NCBI GenBank assembly: GCA_013203355.1
Contig: JABMQH010000078.1
Coordinates: forward strand, 1 to 34,290
Origin: Candidatus Omnitrophota bacterium
GTDB lineage: Bacteria; Omnitrophota; Gorgyraeia; JABMQH01
DNA length: 34,290 nucleotides
Direction of reading: 5' to 3'
How positions within the stretch are numbered: position 1 is the stretch's first letter; every line of letters begins with the position of its first letter. Position numbers and translations under genes: made by a program. Positions 16,650 to 26,107 of this stretch are shown in pieces. The notes beneath the pieces were generated by a model, which did not search any database, was not told the origin of the DNA, and worked only from the letters and a program-made list of their open reading frames with translations.

Positions 16650-18073
16650 AGATCTTATTGATAAAGGCACCATATAAGGATGTATACGGTCCAATCAAGC
16701 TGGCAGCAGGCAACTATTTTCTTTTGGGTCTTGGATATATCGCGGCATATTTAAAGCAGAATGGCCACGAGGTCTCAATGCTTGATTCCGAAGTGCAGGG
16801 GTTGAGTTACGAGGCTTGTGCTAAAAAGATCAAAGAGTTAAACCCCGGGCTTATTGGCATAACTGCCGCTACCCCTGATTTTCAAGGTGCTTTAAAGATC
16901 GCTGATGTGGCACGAAAGAATAGTAAGGCCTTTTTGCTCTTAGGGGGCGTGCATGCCTCAGCTGTGCCCGAGCATATACTTACCAAGCACCCCGGGGTTT
17001 TTGATGCAATTTGCGTAGGAGAAGGCGAAGAGCTATCTTTAGAGATTTGCAGATTTTTAGAAGGCGGGGTTAAAGCACTAGATCAGATTGACGGACTTTG
17101 TTTTGTTAAGAATGGCCAGGTTGTTAAAAATAGGCCTAGACGGTTCATTGCAGATTTGGATAATTTGCCTATTCCCGCAAGAGATCTTGTAGATTTGAGC
17201 TTATATAAACCACATGCTTTTAATACCAGGCAGGGGAGAACGGCAACTATAATTACAAGCCGCGGGTGCCCTTTTCAATGTACATTCTGTGCCTCCAAGG
17301 TAACGCTTGGAGGAGTTTTTAGAGCCAGAAGCGCAGAAAGCGTTGTTGATGAAATCAAACATCTGGTTGATAGATATAGCGTGAACCATATTTTAATTCA
17401 GGATGATACATTTACCTATGATACGGGCAGGGCAAAGGACATATGCCGCAAGATTATTGACTCGAAGCTAAAAATCGAATGGTTTTGCTTTTCACAGGTT
17501 ACTAAGGTCGATGAAGAGTTATTGGATTTGATGAAAAAGGCCGGCTGTTACAGTGTAGGTTTTGGTATTGAATCCGCGGACAAGGAAGTCCTTAAGCTGA
17601 TGAAGAAACCCATCAATGCCGAGATTTCCGAACGCGCTATAATGATGGCTAAGAAAAAAGGGTTAAATGTCCAGGCATATTTTGTTTTTGGCAGTAAGGG
17701 CGATAGCAAAGAGAGCATCGAGAAGACTATAAGGTTTGCATGCAAGACCTCACCCACGTTAGCCTTTTTTAATAAGGTTGTCGCATATCCGGGGACAGCG
17801 ATGTTTGATGACTATTTCGGAAGTGATTACGAAAATTTAACGTGGAAAGATTTTGTTCCTATGGGTGTACATGTGACTATGTCGAGCGAGCAATTAACGA
17901 AACGCCAATTGCAGCGCTTGATATACAAGGCGAATCTAAATTTTTATTTTAGACCAAAACAACTATTAAATATCCTAATGTCTATAAAAAGCTTTTATGA
18001 ACTAAAAGCATATTTAAAAGGCGGCCTGGCTTTAATCTTACAGATGGTTAAGTGGCACAGGCAAGCGGAGTAG
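16646..18073 (+). CDS. B12-binding-domain radical SAM protein (copy 2)
   Basis: 'KILLIKAPYKDVYGPIKLAAGNYFLLGLGYIAAYLKQNGHEVSMLDSE', 'LGGVHASAVPEH', 'VGEGEE', 'SRGCPFQCTFCASK', 'GFGIESADKEVLKLMKKPI'. Start at ATG 16646 (MKILLIK) preferred over 16628 by comparison with other copies. Confidence 0.87.
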   Translation: MKILLIKAPYKDVYGPIKLAAGNYFLLGLGYIAAYLKQNGHEVSMLDSEVQGLSYEACAKKIKELNPGLIGITAATPDFQGALKIADVARKNSKAFLLLGGVHASAVPEHILTKHPGVFDAICVGEGEELSLEICRFLEGGVKALDQIDGLCFVKNGQVVKNRPRRFIADLDNLPIPARDLVDLSLYKPHAFNTRQGRTATIITSRGCPFQCTFCASKVTLGGVFRARSAESVVDEIKHLVDRYSVNHILIQDDTFTYDTGRAKDICRKIIDSKLKIEWFCFSQVTKVDEELLDLMKKAGCYSVGFGIESADKEVLKLMKKPINAEISERAIMMAKKKGLNVQAYFVFGSKGDSKESIEKTIRFACKTSPTLAFFNKVVAYPGTAMFDDYFGSDYENLTWKDFVPMGVHVTMSSEQLTKRQLQRLIYKANLNFYFRPKQLLNILMSIKSFYELKAYLKGGLALILQMVKWHRQAE

Positions 18074-18078
18074 GGCAG

Positions 18079-19479
18079 ATGACGAATTTATTATTGACGA
18101 ATTCATCGGTTGACAAAAAGATACTATTGTTTGTTATCCTTGTTGTATCTTTTCCACTATTGGTACCGCTACCGATGGTAGCGCCACTGTTATTTGTATT
18201 ATTAGGGTTGATGATAGGTTTTTTGATGATAAGTTTCATGGAAAAAGAAGAGGATAGAAATTTTTTACTTAAGATGTTTATTTATGCTTATCTGTTGAGG
18301 ATTCTTGTTGCCTTTTTCTTACATATGCTCACACACAGCTGGGAATATGGTAGGTTTGCTTTTGGTACAACACAGGGTTATCACGGATTTTTTATAGGTG
18401 ATGGGTGGGGTTATAGCGAAAATGGTTGGATAATTGCTAATAGGCTAAAGGCAGAATTTTTAATAGGGCCACTTATGACTAAACAAATGAGTCTATCCGG
18501 TACACTACATGTATATGATTATATAAATGGCCTGATCTATTATTGTGTAGGAAAGAGCCCCCTTACCGTACTCTTTTTGAATTGTACTGTTGGGTCGCTA
18601 ACATTGATCTTTATGTATCGGATTGCTGCACTTGTGTTTGGGCGAGAAAGCGCCAAGGTAACCGTCCTATTATGCGCCTTTTGGCCATCACTACTTTTAT
18701 GGTCAACGCAAAATTTAAAAGAACCGTTAACTATCTTTCTTGTAACTGCATGTTTTTGGGCTTCTATTTCTTTCTTAAAAGGGTTTAATCCAATATATTT
18801 AATGCTTAGCGTTCTTATGGTATTCTTATTATCAAAGTTCAGACCTTTGATTGGTACCGTTGCTATGATATCACTTGGGTTACATCTAGTGTTTTTGGTA
18901 TATCGTTTAGTAAAGAGAGATTTCTTTTCGATTTTAATAGTAATCGCAATCTTTGCTTTAATGGTTATTACAAGCATAGAATTTAGAGGGATTGTAAATA
19001 AGTTTTTTAACGTAACCCAAAATTTAAATTTTTTAATTGAGGACGTGTTAAGGGAGATAGAATATAATAGAAAAGTACGCGCAATGTCCAACTTAGCTAT
19101 TCTCCCGAGTTACTTTGTTACGAGTCCGCGGGCCTTGTTGAACTATTTGCCGATCGGTTTGACGTGTGTATTTTTTGCCCCTTTTCCATGGCAGCTTTTT
19201 AGTTCGTCTCAAATCTTTGCTACTCCTGAAATGCTGGTGTGGTATATTGCGATACCTTATTTTATTAGCGGAGTGTACCTAGCAATAAGAAATAATTTAA
19301 AATATCTTTTCTCTCTTCTTGTCTATAGCGGTGGTATTCTTCTTATGCTTGCGCTTTTTGAAGGGAATATAGGCACAATGTTTCGACATCGTGCACTTGC
19401 ATTGAATTTTCTTTTGATGTTCATAGCAGTTGGTATTAACGCGGCTAAAAAAGGACCAGCAACTATTCATGAGAGATAA
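18079..19479 (+). CDS. Multi-TM GT39-like membrane glycosyltransferase
   Basis: 'KSPLTVLFLNCTVGSLTLIFMYRIAALVFGRESAKVTVLLCAFWPSLLLWSTQNLKEPLTIFLV' typical PMT_2/GT39-like; ATG 18079 preferred over tracked GTG 18052. Confidence 0.65.
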   Translation: MTNLLLTNSSVDKKILLFVILVVSFPLLVPLPMVAPLLFVLLGLMIGFLMISFMEKEEDRNFLLKMFIYAYLLRILVAFFLHMLTHSWEYGRFAFGTTQGYHGFFIGDGWGYSENGWIIANRLKAEFLIGPLMTKQMSLSGTLHVYDYINGLIYYCVGKSPLTVLFLNCTVGSLTLIFMYRIAALVFGRESAKVTVLLCAFWPSLLLWSTQNLKEPLTIFLVTACFWASISFLKGFNPIYLMLSVLMVFLLSKFRPLIGTVAMISLGLHLVFLVYRLVKRDFFSILIVIAIFALMVITSIEFRGIVNKFFNVTQNLNFLIEDVLREIEYNRKVRAMSNLAILPSYFVTSPRALLNYLPIGLTCVFFAPFPWQLFSSSQIFATPEMLVWYIAIPYFISGVYLAIRNNLKYLFSLLVYSGGILLMLALFEGNIGTMFRHRALALNFLLMFIAVGINAAKKGPATIHER

Positions 19480-19480
19480 G

Positions 19481-20725
19481 ATGAGTAATAATTGCCGTAT
19501 TCTTTATGTGTCGTATAACGGACTCCTTGAGGAAATAGTACCTTCTCAAGTTGTACCATATTTAAGAGAATTGACTAAGAGGGGATACCGTTTTACGCTG
19601 CTTACATTTGAAAAAAAGGAGAAATTAAATGCTGTTGGCAAAAATGGAGTTAAAAAACTTAAAAATGAGCTTAAACAAATAGGTGTTGATTGGCATTGGC
19701 TGCGTTATCATAAGAGGGCACCATTATTTGCAACTTCATTCGATGTGTTAGTAGGTACCGTATATGTATTGTTTTTAGTTATTACAGGAAAGATAGATAT
19801 TATACATGCAAGAAGCATTGTTCCCGCAGCAATGTCTTTAGTAGCGAAGTTGTTTGGTGCTAAGTTTATTTTTGACACCCGAGGTCTGTTAGCGGAGGAA
19901 TATGTAGGCGGGGGGCATTGGAAAGAGGGGGAGCTTAAATATAGAATTGTTAAGTTTTTTGAAAAATTTTGTCTTAAACTAGCTGATACTATAGTAGTAC
20001 TTACACAACAGCATTACAAATATTTGCTGAATTTGTCATGGCTTAAGAATAAAAGCAGGGATCTTCCGATTGAGGTGATCCCCTGTTGTGTGGATTTAAG
20101 TAGATTCAGGTATGATTTTCCACGAGCCAACATGATAAAAGGCAAAGAAAACATGCAGGATAACTTTATCTTTACGTATCTTGGCAAGATTGGAAAACAC
20201 TACATGTTTAAAGAAATGATAGATTTCGTAAAAGATGCGCTTGGGATATTACCAAACGCCAAATTCATGATCCTTACCCAGAGTGATAAGCAAATGGTTC
20301 TAGATATTGCTTCGAACAATGATATCGATCACAGTAAGCTTATTATTAAGAAGCCTACGTTCGATGAAATCCCATCTTTAGTCTCTACGGCTAGTGCCGG
20401 GATATTTTTTATCAATCCCTATAAGAAATTTGGGTCTTCTCCCATAAAACTGGGAGAATTTTTAAGTTGCGGGATACCTGTGATCATAAACAGCGGTATA
20501 GGTGATACCGAAGGACTGGTAAAGGAAAATAGGGTAGGGGCTGTGGTGGGTGGTTTTGACAAAACCAGTTACACCTCCGCCTTTTGTGAATTACTAGGAC
20601 TGATGAAGGAAGGAGAATCTCTTAGTAAGCGGTGCAGAAAAACAGTTGAGGATCACCTCTCTTTAGATTTGGGTGTCCGAAAATATAGTTCGGTATATGA
20701 AAGGGTGCAAGGATGTACTCCGTAG
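19481..20725 (+). CDS. Glycosyltransferase family 4-like protein
   Basis: 'CRILYVSYNGLLEEIVPSQVVPYLRELTKRGYRFTLLTFE', 'IIHARSIVPAAMSLVAKLFGAKFIFDTRGLLAEEY', 'SPIKLGEFLSCGIPVIINSGIGD'; start at ATG 19481 rather than 19430. Confidence 0.85.
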   Translation: MSNNCRILYVSYNGLLEEIVPSQVVPYLRELTKRGYRFTLLTFEKKEKLNAVGKNGVKKLKNELKQIGVDWHWLRYHKRAPLFATSFDVLVGTVYVLFLVITGKIDIIHARSIVPAAMSLVAKLFGAKFIFDTRGLLAEEYVGGGHWKEGELKYRIVKFFEKFCLKLADTIVVLTQQHYKYLLNLSWLKNKSRDLPIEVIPCCVDLSRFRYDFPRANMIKGKENMQDNFIFTYLGKIGKHYMFKEMIDFVKDALGILPNAKFMILTQSDKQMVLDIASNNDIDHSKLIIKKPTFDEIPSLVSTASAGIFFINPYKKFGSSPIKLGEFLSCGIPVIINSGIGDTEGLVKENRVGAVVGGFDKTSYTSAFCELLGLMKEGESLSKRCRKTVEDHLSLDLGVRKYSSVYERVQGCTP

Positions 20726-21621
20726 AACATATAAAGTGCAGAATTTGCGGAAGCGATAAAACAAAGTTTTTAGGTACTCGTGGAAACATGGAACATGCAG
20801 GCGCCTACGATCCAAGTAATCTCAACGAGCACATGGTGACAAACGTTGTGAAATGTAAAAAGTGCAGCTTTATTTATACGAATCCTTTAATAATTTCCAA
20901 TACAGAAACCTATAACGACCCTAGCGATTATTTTTCTTCAAGCACCGTAGATCCAGAGACGCTGTTTAAATCCACACTGGCGTTAATTGAAAAACATGCC
21001 AGAAAGGGAAATATTCTGGATATTGGATGCGGGAAAGGGGAATTTTTGAACATATCGAAAAAAAGAGGCTGGGAGGCTTATGGCTTAGAGCCATCGGTCA
21101 ATCTGGCAAAATTTGGCTTAGAGAAATATAGTCTAAATGTAGTATCCACCCCGCTAAAGGATGCCGGGTATCCTGATCGTTTTTTTGACGTCGTTGTGCT
21201 TAATATGGTGCTGGAACATGTTGACGACCCGAAGGAATTTCTCAGTGAAATAAGAAGAGTTTTAAAAAAAGACGGAGTGCTTTTCATAGAGGTTCCTAAT
21301 ATGGACAGTCTAATGCTTAAGATGGCTACAATATATTTTAGGTTGCGAGGCAAAGAATGGTCTCCGTTACTTTCACCTCTGCATCATCCATTTCATTGTT
21401 ATGGCTATAATACATCATCCCTTGGATACTTACTTAATAGCCGGGGTTTTGATGTAAGAAGGAAGCTTGTCCGCGACAGCGGCCTGAGAGGATTTCGACA
21501 CGATAGCGGTGGTACAGGAGTTGAGAAGTTTGTCCGAAATGCCCTTACAAGATTAGCAGGACTGATAGGTAAAGGAGATGTCTTGATGGTACTTGCAAAG
21601 AAGAAGGGAGGTATGAATTAA
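20713..21621 (+). CDS. SAM-dependent methyltransferase with N-terminal zinc-ribbon
   Basis: 'CRICGSDKTKFLG...VKCKKCSFIYTNP', 'ILDIGCGKGEFLNISKKRGWEAYGLEPS', 'NMVLEHVDDPKEFLSEIRRVLKKDGVLFIEVPN'. Confidence 0.85.
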   Translation: MYSVEHIKCRICGSDKTKFLGTRGNMEHAGAYDPSNLNEHMVTNVVKCKKCSFIYTNPLIISNTETYNDPSDYFSSSTVDPETLFKSTLALIEKHARKGNILDIGCGKGEFLNISKKRGWEAYGLEPSVNLAKFGLEKYSLNVVSTPLKDAGYPDRFFDVVVLNMVLEHVDDPKEFLSEIRRVLKKDGVLFIEVPNMDSLMLKMATIYFRLRGKEWSPLLSPLHHPFHCYGYNTSSLGYLLNSRGFDVRRKLVRDSGLRGFRHDSGGTGVEKFVRNALTRLAGLIGKGDVLMVLAKKKGGMN

Positions 21622-21625
21622 TACT

Positions 21626-22540
21626 GTGACTTTAAAGGCTCATTATACGTGGGTTACCTTACCCTGTTGTTGTTGTGGTTCAACTTCATACAAGCTATTA
21701 GGATATAGAGGTGGCGCTGCCCACAGAAATAGGATAGGGATAAAGACAGATATCGTTAGGTGTTCTTTTTGCGGTCATATTTATCCAAGACCTATGCCCG
21801 TTCCAGATGATATAGATATGCTGTATTCTGATACTGAGGATTATTTTTCCCGGAATAATCCAGATAAAAAGATTCAGGTGTGTGATTTATTGGTTGATCG
21901 CTTAGAAAAACATCTTGGTTATGTAGGTAGATTGTTAGATATAGGTTCAGGCAGAGGAGAAATGCTTTACGCGGCTAAGAAAAGAGGTTGGGACTGTTGC
22001 GGGGTTGAAACCTGTAAAGAATTTGCTGATCAGTCACGCTCAACCTATGGCGTAGAAGTAAAGAATTCTCCTTTGGAAAATTGTCATTTTCCTAATAATC
22101 ATTTTGATGCGGTTATTCTAAATGTGGTAATAGAGCACCTACATTATCCTCAGAAAATTTTATCAGAAATCAATCGGATATCAAAGGATGGTACCCTTCT
22201 ATGGATAGAGACCTCGAATGAGGCAAGCCTTTATCATCTTATTGGAAATTTATATTATCGAATTATAGGGAAGAATTGGGTTACACAGCTTTCGCCAACT
22301 TTTTCTCCGTACCATGTTCAGGGGTTCACGAAAAATTCAATAAAGACGCTACTTTCAAAAACGGGTTTTCATATAGAGTATTTAAGGCTTTACCCTGGGA
22401 AAGCGATATTACCCTATTCGGGATTTAAAGAATTTGTCGAATATTTAGGTGTAACGATAGTCCGCAGCGCAAGTAAAATTTTCGATATGGGAAGGATTGT
22501 AAAAGTAGAGGCAAGGAAGGTTAAGGCGATTTCTATATGA
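21626..22540 (+). CDS. SAM-dependent methyltransferase with N-terminal zinc-ribbon (paralog of preceding gene)
   Basis: GTG start; 'CCCCGSTSYKLLGYRG...VRCSFCGHIYPRP', 'LLDIGSGRGEMLYAAKKRGWDCCGVE', 'NVVIEHLHYPQKILSEI'. Confidence 0.83.
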   Translation: MTLKAHYTWVTLPCCCCGSTSYKLLGYRGGAAHRNRIGIKTDIVRCSFCGHIYPRPMPVPDDIDMLYSDTEDYFSRNNPDKKIQVCDLLVDRLEKHLGYVGRLLDIGSGRGEMLYAAKKRGWDCCGVETCKEFADQSRSTYGVEVKNSPLENCHFPNNHFDAVILNVVIEHLHYPQKILSEINRISKDGTLLWIETSNEASLYHLIGNLYYRIIGKNWVTQLSPTFSPYHVQGFTKNSIKTLLSKTGFHIEYLRLYPGKAILPYSGFKEFVEYLGVTIVRSASKIFDMGRIVKVEARKVKAISI

Positions 22541-23421
22541 AAAAAGTAATAGTTACAGGTGCGGCAGGCATGCTGGGTACCGATTTATGCCCGCTCTTAT
22601 CAGAGAATGGCTTTAAGGTCTATCGCACAGACCTGTATGCTGAAAATCAGGATTTTGATATTTTGGATGTAAGAGCGGAAGACCGCGTTAGTGATTATAT
22701 CAAGGAGGTAAAGCCGGAACTGGTTATTCATCTGGCCGCAGAGACGGATGTGGACAGATGCGAGAAGGAAGCTGAACATGCATTTTTGACAAATACCAAA
22801 GGAACCGAGAATATAGCTTTGGTCTGCCAGTCCTTGGATATACCGATGGTCTTTATAAGCACAGGCGCTGTCTTTGATGGCAAGAAAGAAGGAGGTTATA
22901 CCGAGGAGGATATGCCTCGCCCCCTGAGTGTTTACGGGGACAGCAAGCTAAAGGCAGAGAGGATAGTGCAGTCAGTACTCAGTAAATACTATATTGTGAG
23001 GGCAGGGTGGATGATCGGAGGGCACAAGAAGGATAAAAAATTTGTTTGGAAAATAATACAAATCCTAAAGACCAAAAAGGAGATAGCAGTTGTTACCGAT
23101 AAATTTGGAAGCCCGACGTTCACAAAGGATTTTTCGAAAGGGATACTTGATATCGTATCAACCGGGCAATACGGTTTATATCACTGTGTTAATAAAGGTA
23201 TATGTAATAGGTTTAACATCGCCGAAAAGATTGTCGAGTACTTGGGCAGGAAAGATATTGTTTTGAAGCCGGTTACCTCCGAGGTGTTTCCGTTGCCTGC
23301 CCCCAGAGGCAGATCGGAGTCATTGCTTAATCATAAACTGTCCCTGATGGCCATGGACAATATGAGGTCATGGCAAGAGGCCTTGAAGGAATACGTAGAA
23401 GAAGGTAAAGAGGTTGCATGA
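22537..23421 (+). CDS. dTDP-4-dehydrorhamnose reductase-like (RmlD_sub_bind family SDR)
   Basis: 'VIVTGAAGMLGTDLCPLL', 'HLAAETDVDRCEKEAEHAFLTNTKGTENIAL', 'FISTGAVFDGKKEGGYTEEDMPRPLSVYGDSKLKAERIV'. Confidence 0.87.
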   Translation: MKKVIVTGAAGMLGTDLCPLLSENGFKVYRTDLYAENQDFDILDVRAEDRVSDYIKEVKPELVIHLAAETDVDRCEKEAEHAFLTNTKGTENIALVCQSLDIPMVFISTGAVFDGKKEGGYTEEDMPRPLSVYGDSKLKAERIVQSVLSKYYIVRAGWMIGGHKKDKKFVWKIIQILKTKKEIAVVTDKFGSPTFTKDFSKGILDIVSTGQYGLYHCVNKGICNRFNIAEKIVEYLGRKDIVLKPVTSEVFPLPAPRGRSESLLNHKLSLMAMDNMRSWQEALKEYVEEGKEVA

Positions 23422-24506
23422 AAGTATTGTTTATAGAGCCCTACCCGACAGAAGGACCGAGCAGCCGTTACAGGGTTGAGCAGTATATACCCTATTTAGA
23501 AAAACACGGGGTAAGGTGCATTGTAAGGCCTTTTGTTTCTCCGCAATTCTATAGGATTCTGTACAAAAAGGGATCCTATCTTAAAAAGCTGCTGTTCTTT
23601 ATGCAGGGAAGCATAAAAAGGTTTTTTGATATATTTACCGGGATAAGATCGGATATCATCTTCGTTCATCTCGAGGCGTTTCCTATAGGGCCTCCTATAA
23701 TAGAATGGATTTTTTCAAAATTTGGAAAAACGATTATATATGACTTAGACGATGCGATTTATATGAGGGCAACGAACTCTGCTAATAGATTCTCAAGATA
23801 TTTAAAGTGTCCGTTCAAGATTAAGGAGATAATAAAGATTAGCGCCCATATAGTTACCTGTAATGAATTTCTTGCGGATTACGCGCGGAAATTTAATAAA
23901 AATGTTACCGTGATACATACATCTGTAGATACTGAAAAATTTATGCCTAAAAGAAAAGAGGACAAAAAAGAAATAACGCTTGGCTGGATAGGCAGCCATA
24001 GCACATCGGGATATCTTGAAGAGTTGAAAAATGTTTTTTACCGGCTTAGCCTGGAGCATAAATTCACTTTGAAGATTATAGGCGCCAGTAAGTTTAGTTT
24101 AAAAGTGCCCGGAGTGGAGGTCATAAATTTGGATTGGCGCCTAAGCGATGAAATAGAGCAGTTTCAATCATTGGATATTGGAGTATACCCCTTGCCCGAG
24201 AACGACTGGACGCGCGGAAAGACCGGGTTTAAAACAATACAGTATATGAGCGTTGGTATTCCGTGCGTGGTCTCCAATGTAGGCGCAAACAGGGATATCG
24301 TGAAGGATGGCGTAAACGGTTTTCTTGTAGACTCGGAAGATGCATGGATTGAAAAATTATCCCTGCTGATTAAGGAGCCTTCTCTCAGGCAACAAATCGG
24401 CATGAATGGGAGAGAAACCATCAAGGAGAAATTTTCATTAGAGGCCAATGCACCAAAATTTAAAGCGTTACTAGAAAGATATGAGGTGAAAAATGGGAAA
24501 AGGTAA
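23418..24506 (+). CDS. Glycosyltransferase family 4-like protein (paralog of 1877-2953)
   Basis: '[29 protein letters not shown]', 'DLDDAIY', '[34 protein letters not shown]'. Confidence 0.86.
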   Translation: MKVLFIEPYPTEGPSSRYRVEQYIPYLEKHGVRCIVRPFVSPQFYRILYKKGSYLKKLLFFMQGSIKRFFDIFTGIRSDIIFVHLEAFPIGPPIIEWIFSKFGKTIIYDLDDAIYMRATNSANRFSRYLKCPFKIKEIIKISAHIVTCNEFLADYARKFNKNVTVIHTSVDTEKFMPKRKEDKKEITLGWIGSHSTSGYLEELKNVFYRLSLEHKFTLKIIGASKFSLKVPGVEVINLDWRLSDEIEQFQSLDIGVYPLPENDWTRGKTGFKTIQYMSVGIPCVVSNVGANRDIVKDGVNGFLVDSEDAWIEKLSLLIKEPSLRQQIGMNGRETIKEKFSLEANAPKFKALLERYEVKNGKR

Positions 24507-26106
24507 ATTGAAGGTAGCGATTATAGGGACTGGCTATTGGGGGAAAAATTTAGTAAGGGTTTTTCATCAACTAGGGGTCCTGGATACGATTTGTGATTCA
24601 AATTCAACTGCGTTAAAACAAATAGGAAAGCAATGCCCGGGGGCAAAGACCACATTATCCTATGCCGATGTTTTAAAGAACAAGGCTATTAATGCAGTCG
24701 TTATCTCATCACCCGCAGAATCTCATTATAAGCTGGTAAAAGAATCGCTTTTAGCGGGTAAGGACGTTTTTGTGGAAAAGCCGCTGGCGCTAACTACCGA
24801 AGAAGGGGCAGCGCTTGTTAACCTGGCAAAGAGGGATAAGCGGATTTTGATGGTAGGGCATCTGCTTGAATATCATCCAGCAGTTAATAAACTGAGGCAA
24901 CTTATGGGAAAAGGTGAACTCGGTAAAATCCAATACATATATTCAAATCGTTTAAATCTTGGCAAGATTAGGAGAGAAGAGAATATATTATGGAGTTTTG
25001 CCCCACACGATATTTCCGTTATCCTCTTTTTATTAAATGAGGTACCTGAGGGTGTTTCTGCCTTTGGCGGAAATTATCTTCACCGCGAAATTGCCGATGT
25101 AACAATAAGCAACCTCACCTTTTCAAGTGGAGTGAAGGGGCATATCTTTGTCAGTTGGCTCCATCCTTACAAAGAGCAGAAGCTTATTGTTGTCGGTGAT
25201 AAAAAGATGGCGGTCTTTGATGATGTCGCAGAGAAAGACAAGTTGTTGCTTTTCAATCATAAAATAAAGTGGATAGATAGAATTCCCGTCCCCAAGAAAG
25301 AAAATGCAGAGCGAATAGATCTTAAAGTTGAAGAGCCATTACGTGTAGAATGCATGCATTTTTTGGATTGCCTCAAGACAAGAAAGACCCCACAAACAGA
25401 CGGTGAAAGTGCCTTAAGGGTACTGAAGGTGCTGCAGGCATGCCAGACATCTTTGGAAAATGAGGGTATAGCAATTTCATTAAAGGCGAATACCCGTAAT
25501 TCCCCGGCTTCGAGCGATTATTATGCTCACCCGACCAGCACTATTGCGCAGCCCTCTCAGATTAGCAACGGCACAAAGATATGGCATTATTCACATGTTA
25601 TGGGAGGGGCCAAGGTAGGGGAAAATTGCACCATTGGTCAAAATGTGTTTATAAACTCAGGAGCAGTAGTTGGTAATAATGTTAAGGTACAGAATAATGT
25701 TTCGATATACGATCGCATAAGATTAGAGGACGATGTCTTTTGCGGCCCATCTATGGTTTTTACTAATGTGCTTAATCCAAGAAGCCATATTTCACGGAAG
25801 AAGGAATTTAAAACAACCCTTGTAAAAAAGGGTGCAACATTAGGCGCTAACTCAACGATAGTGTGCGGGAATACTATAGGTGAATATGCATTTGTAGGAG
25901 CAGGGGCTGTTGTTACCAAGGATGTGCTGCCCCATGCCCTTGTATACGGTAACCCTGCCAGGCAGCAAGGGTGGATGTGCCAGTGCGGAATTAAACTGGA
26001 GATTAAAGATAATGAAGCAGAGTGCACTTCTTGTGGCGATATGTATGTGTTTGGTAGCGGCAAATTAACTCCCGCGCCAAAAAGGGATAAAGTACTTAAA
26101 AAATAA
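24493..26106 (+). CDS. Fusion: Gfo/Idh/MocA oxidoreductase + LbH N-acetyltransferase (WbpB-like + WbpD-like) with C-terminal zinc-ribbon
   Basis: N-term '[21 protein letters not shown]...[10 protein letters not shown]'; C-term hexapeptide repeats '[42 protein letters not shown]...[23 protein letters not shown]...[18 protein letters not shown]'; tail 'CQCG...[10 protein letters not shown]'. Confidence 0.85.
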   Translation: MGKGKLKVAIIGTGYWGKNLVRVFHQLGVLDTICDSNSTALKQIGKQCPGAKTTLSYADVLKNKAINAVVISSPAESHYKLVKESLLAGKDVFVEKPLALTTEEGAALVNLAKRDKRILMVGHLLEYHPAVNKLRQLMGKGELGKIQYIYSNRLNLGKIRREENILWSFAPHDISVILFLLNEVPEGVSAFGGNYLHREIADVTISNLTFSSGVKGHIFVSWLHPYKEQKLIVVGDKKMAVFDDVAEKDKLLLFNHKIKWIDRIPVPKKENAERIDLKVEEPLRVECMHFLDCLKTRKTPQTDGESALRVLKVLQACQTSLENEGIAISLKANTRNSPASSDYYAHPTSTIAQPSQISNGTKIWHYSHVMGGAKVGENCTIGQNVFINSGAVVGNNVKVQNNVSIYDRIRLEDDVFCGPSMVFTNVLNPRSHISRKKEFKTTLVKKGATLGANSTIVCGNTIGEYAFVGAGAVVTKDVLPHALVYGNPARQQGWMCQCGIKLEIKDNEAECTSCGDMYVFGSGKLTPAPKRDKVLKK

Positions 26107-26107
26107 A

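Noticed and set aside
18540-19091. 183-aa minus-strand ORF
   Set aside because: Antisense to a multi-TM gene; K/I/T-rich composition is what the complement of hydrophobic codons gives.
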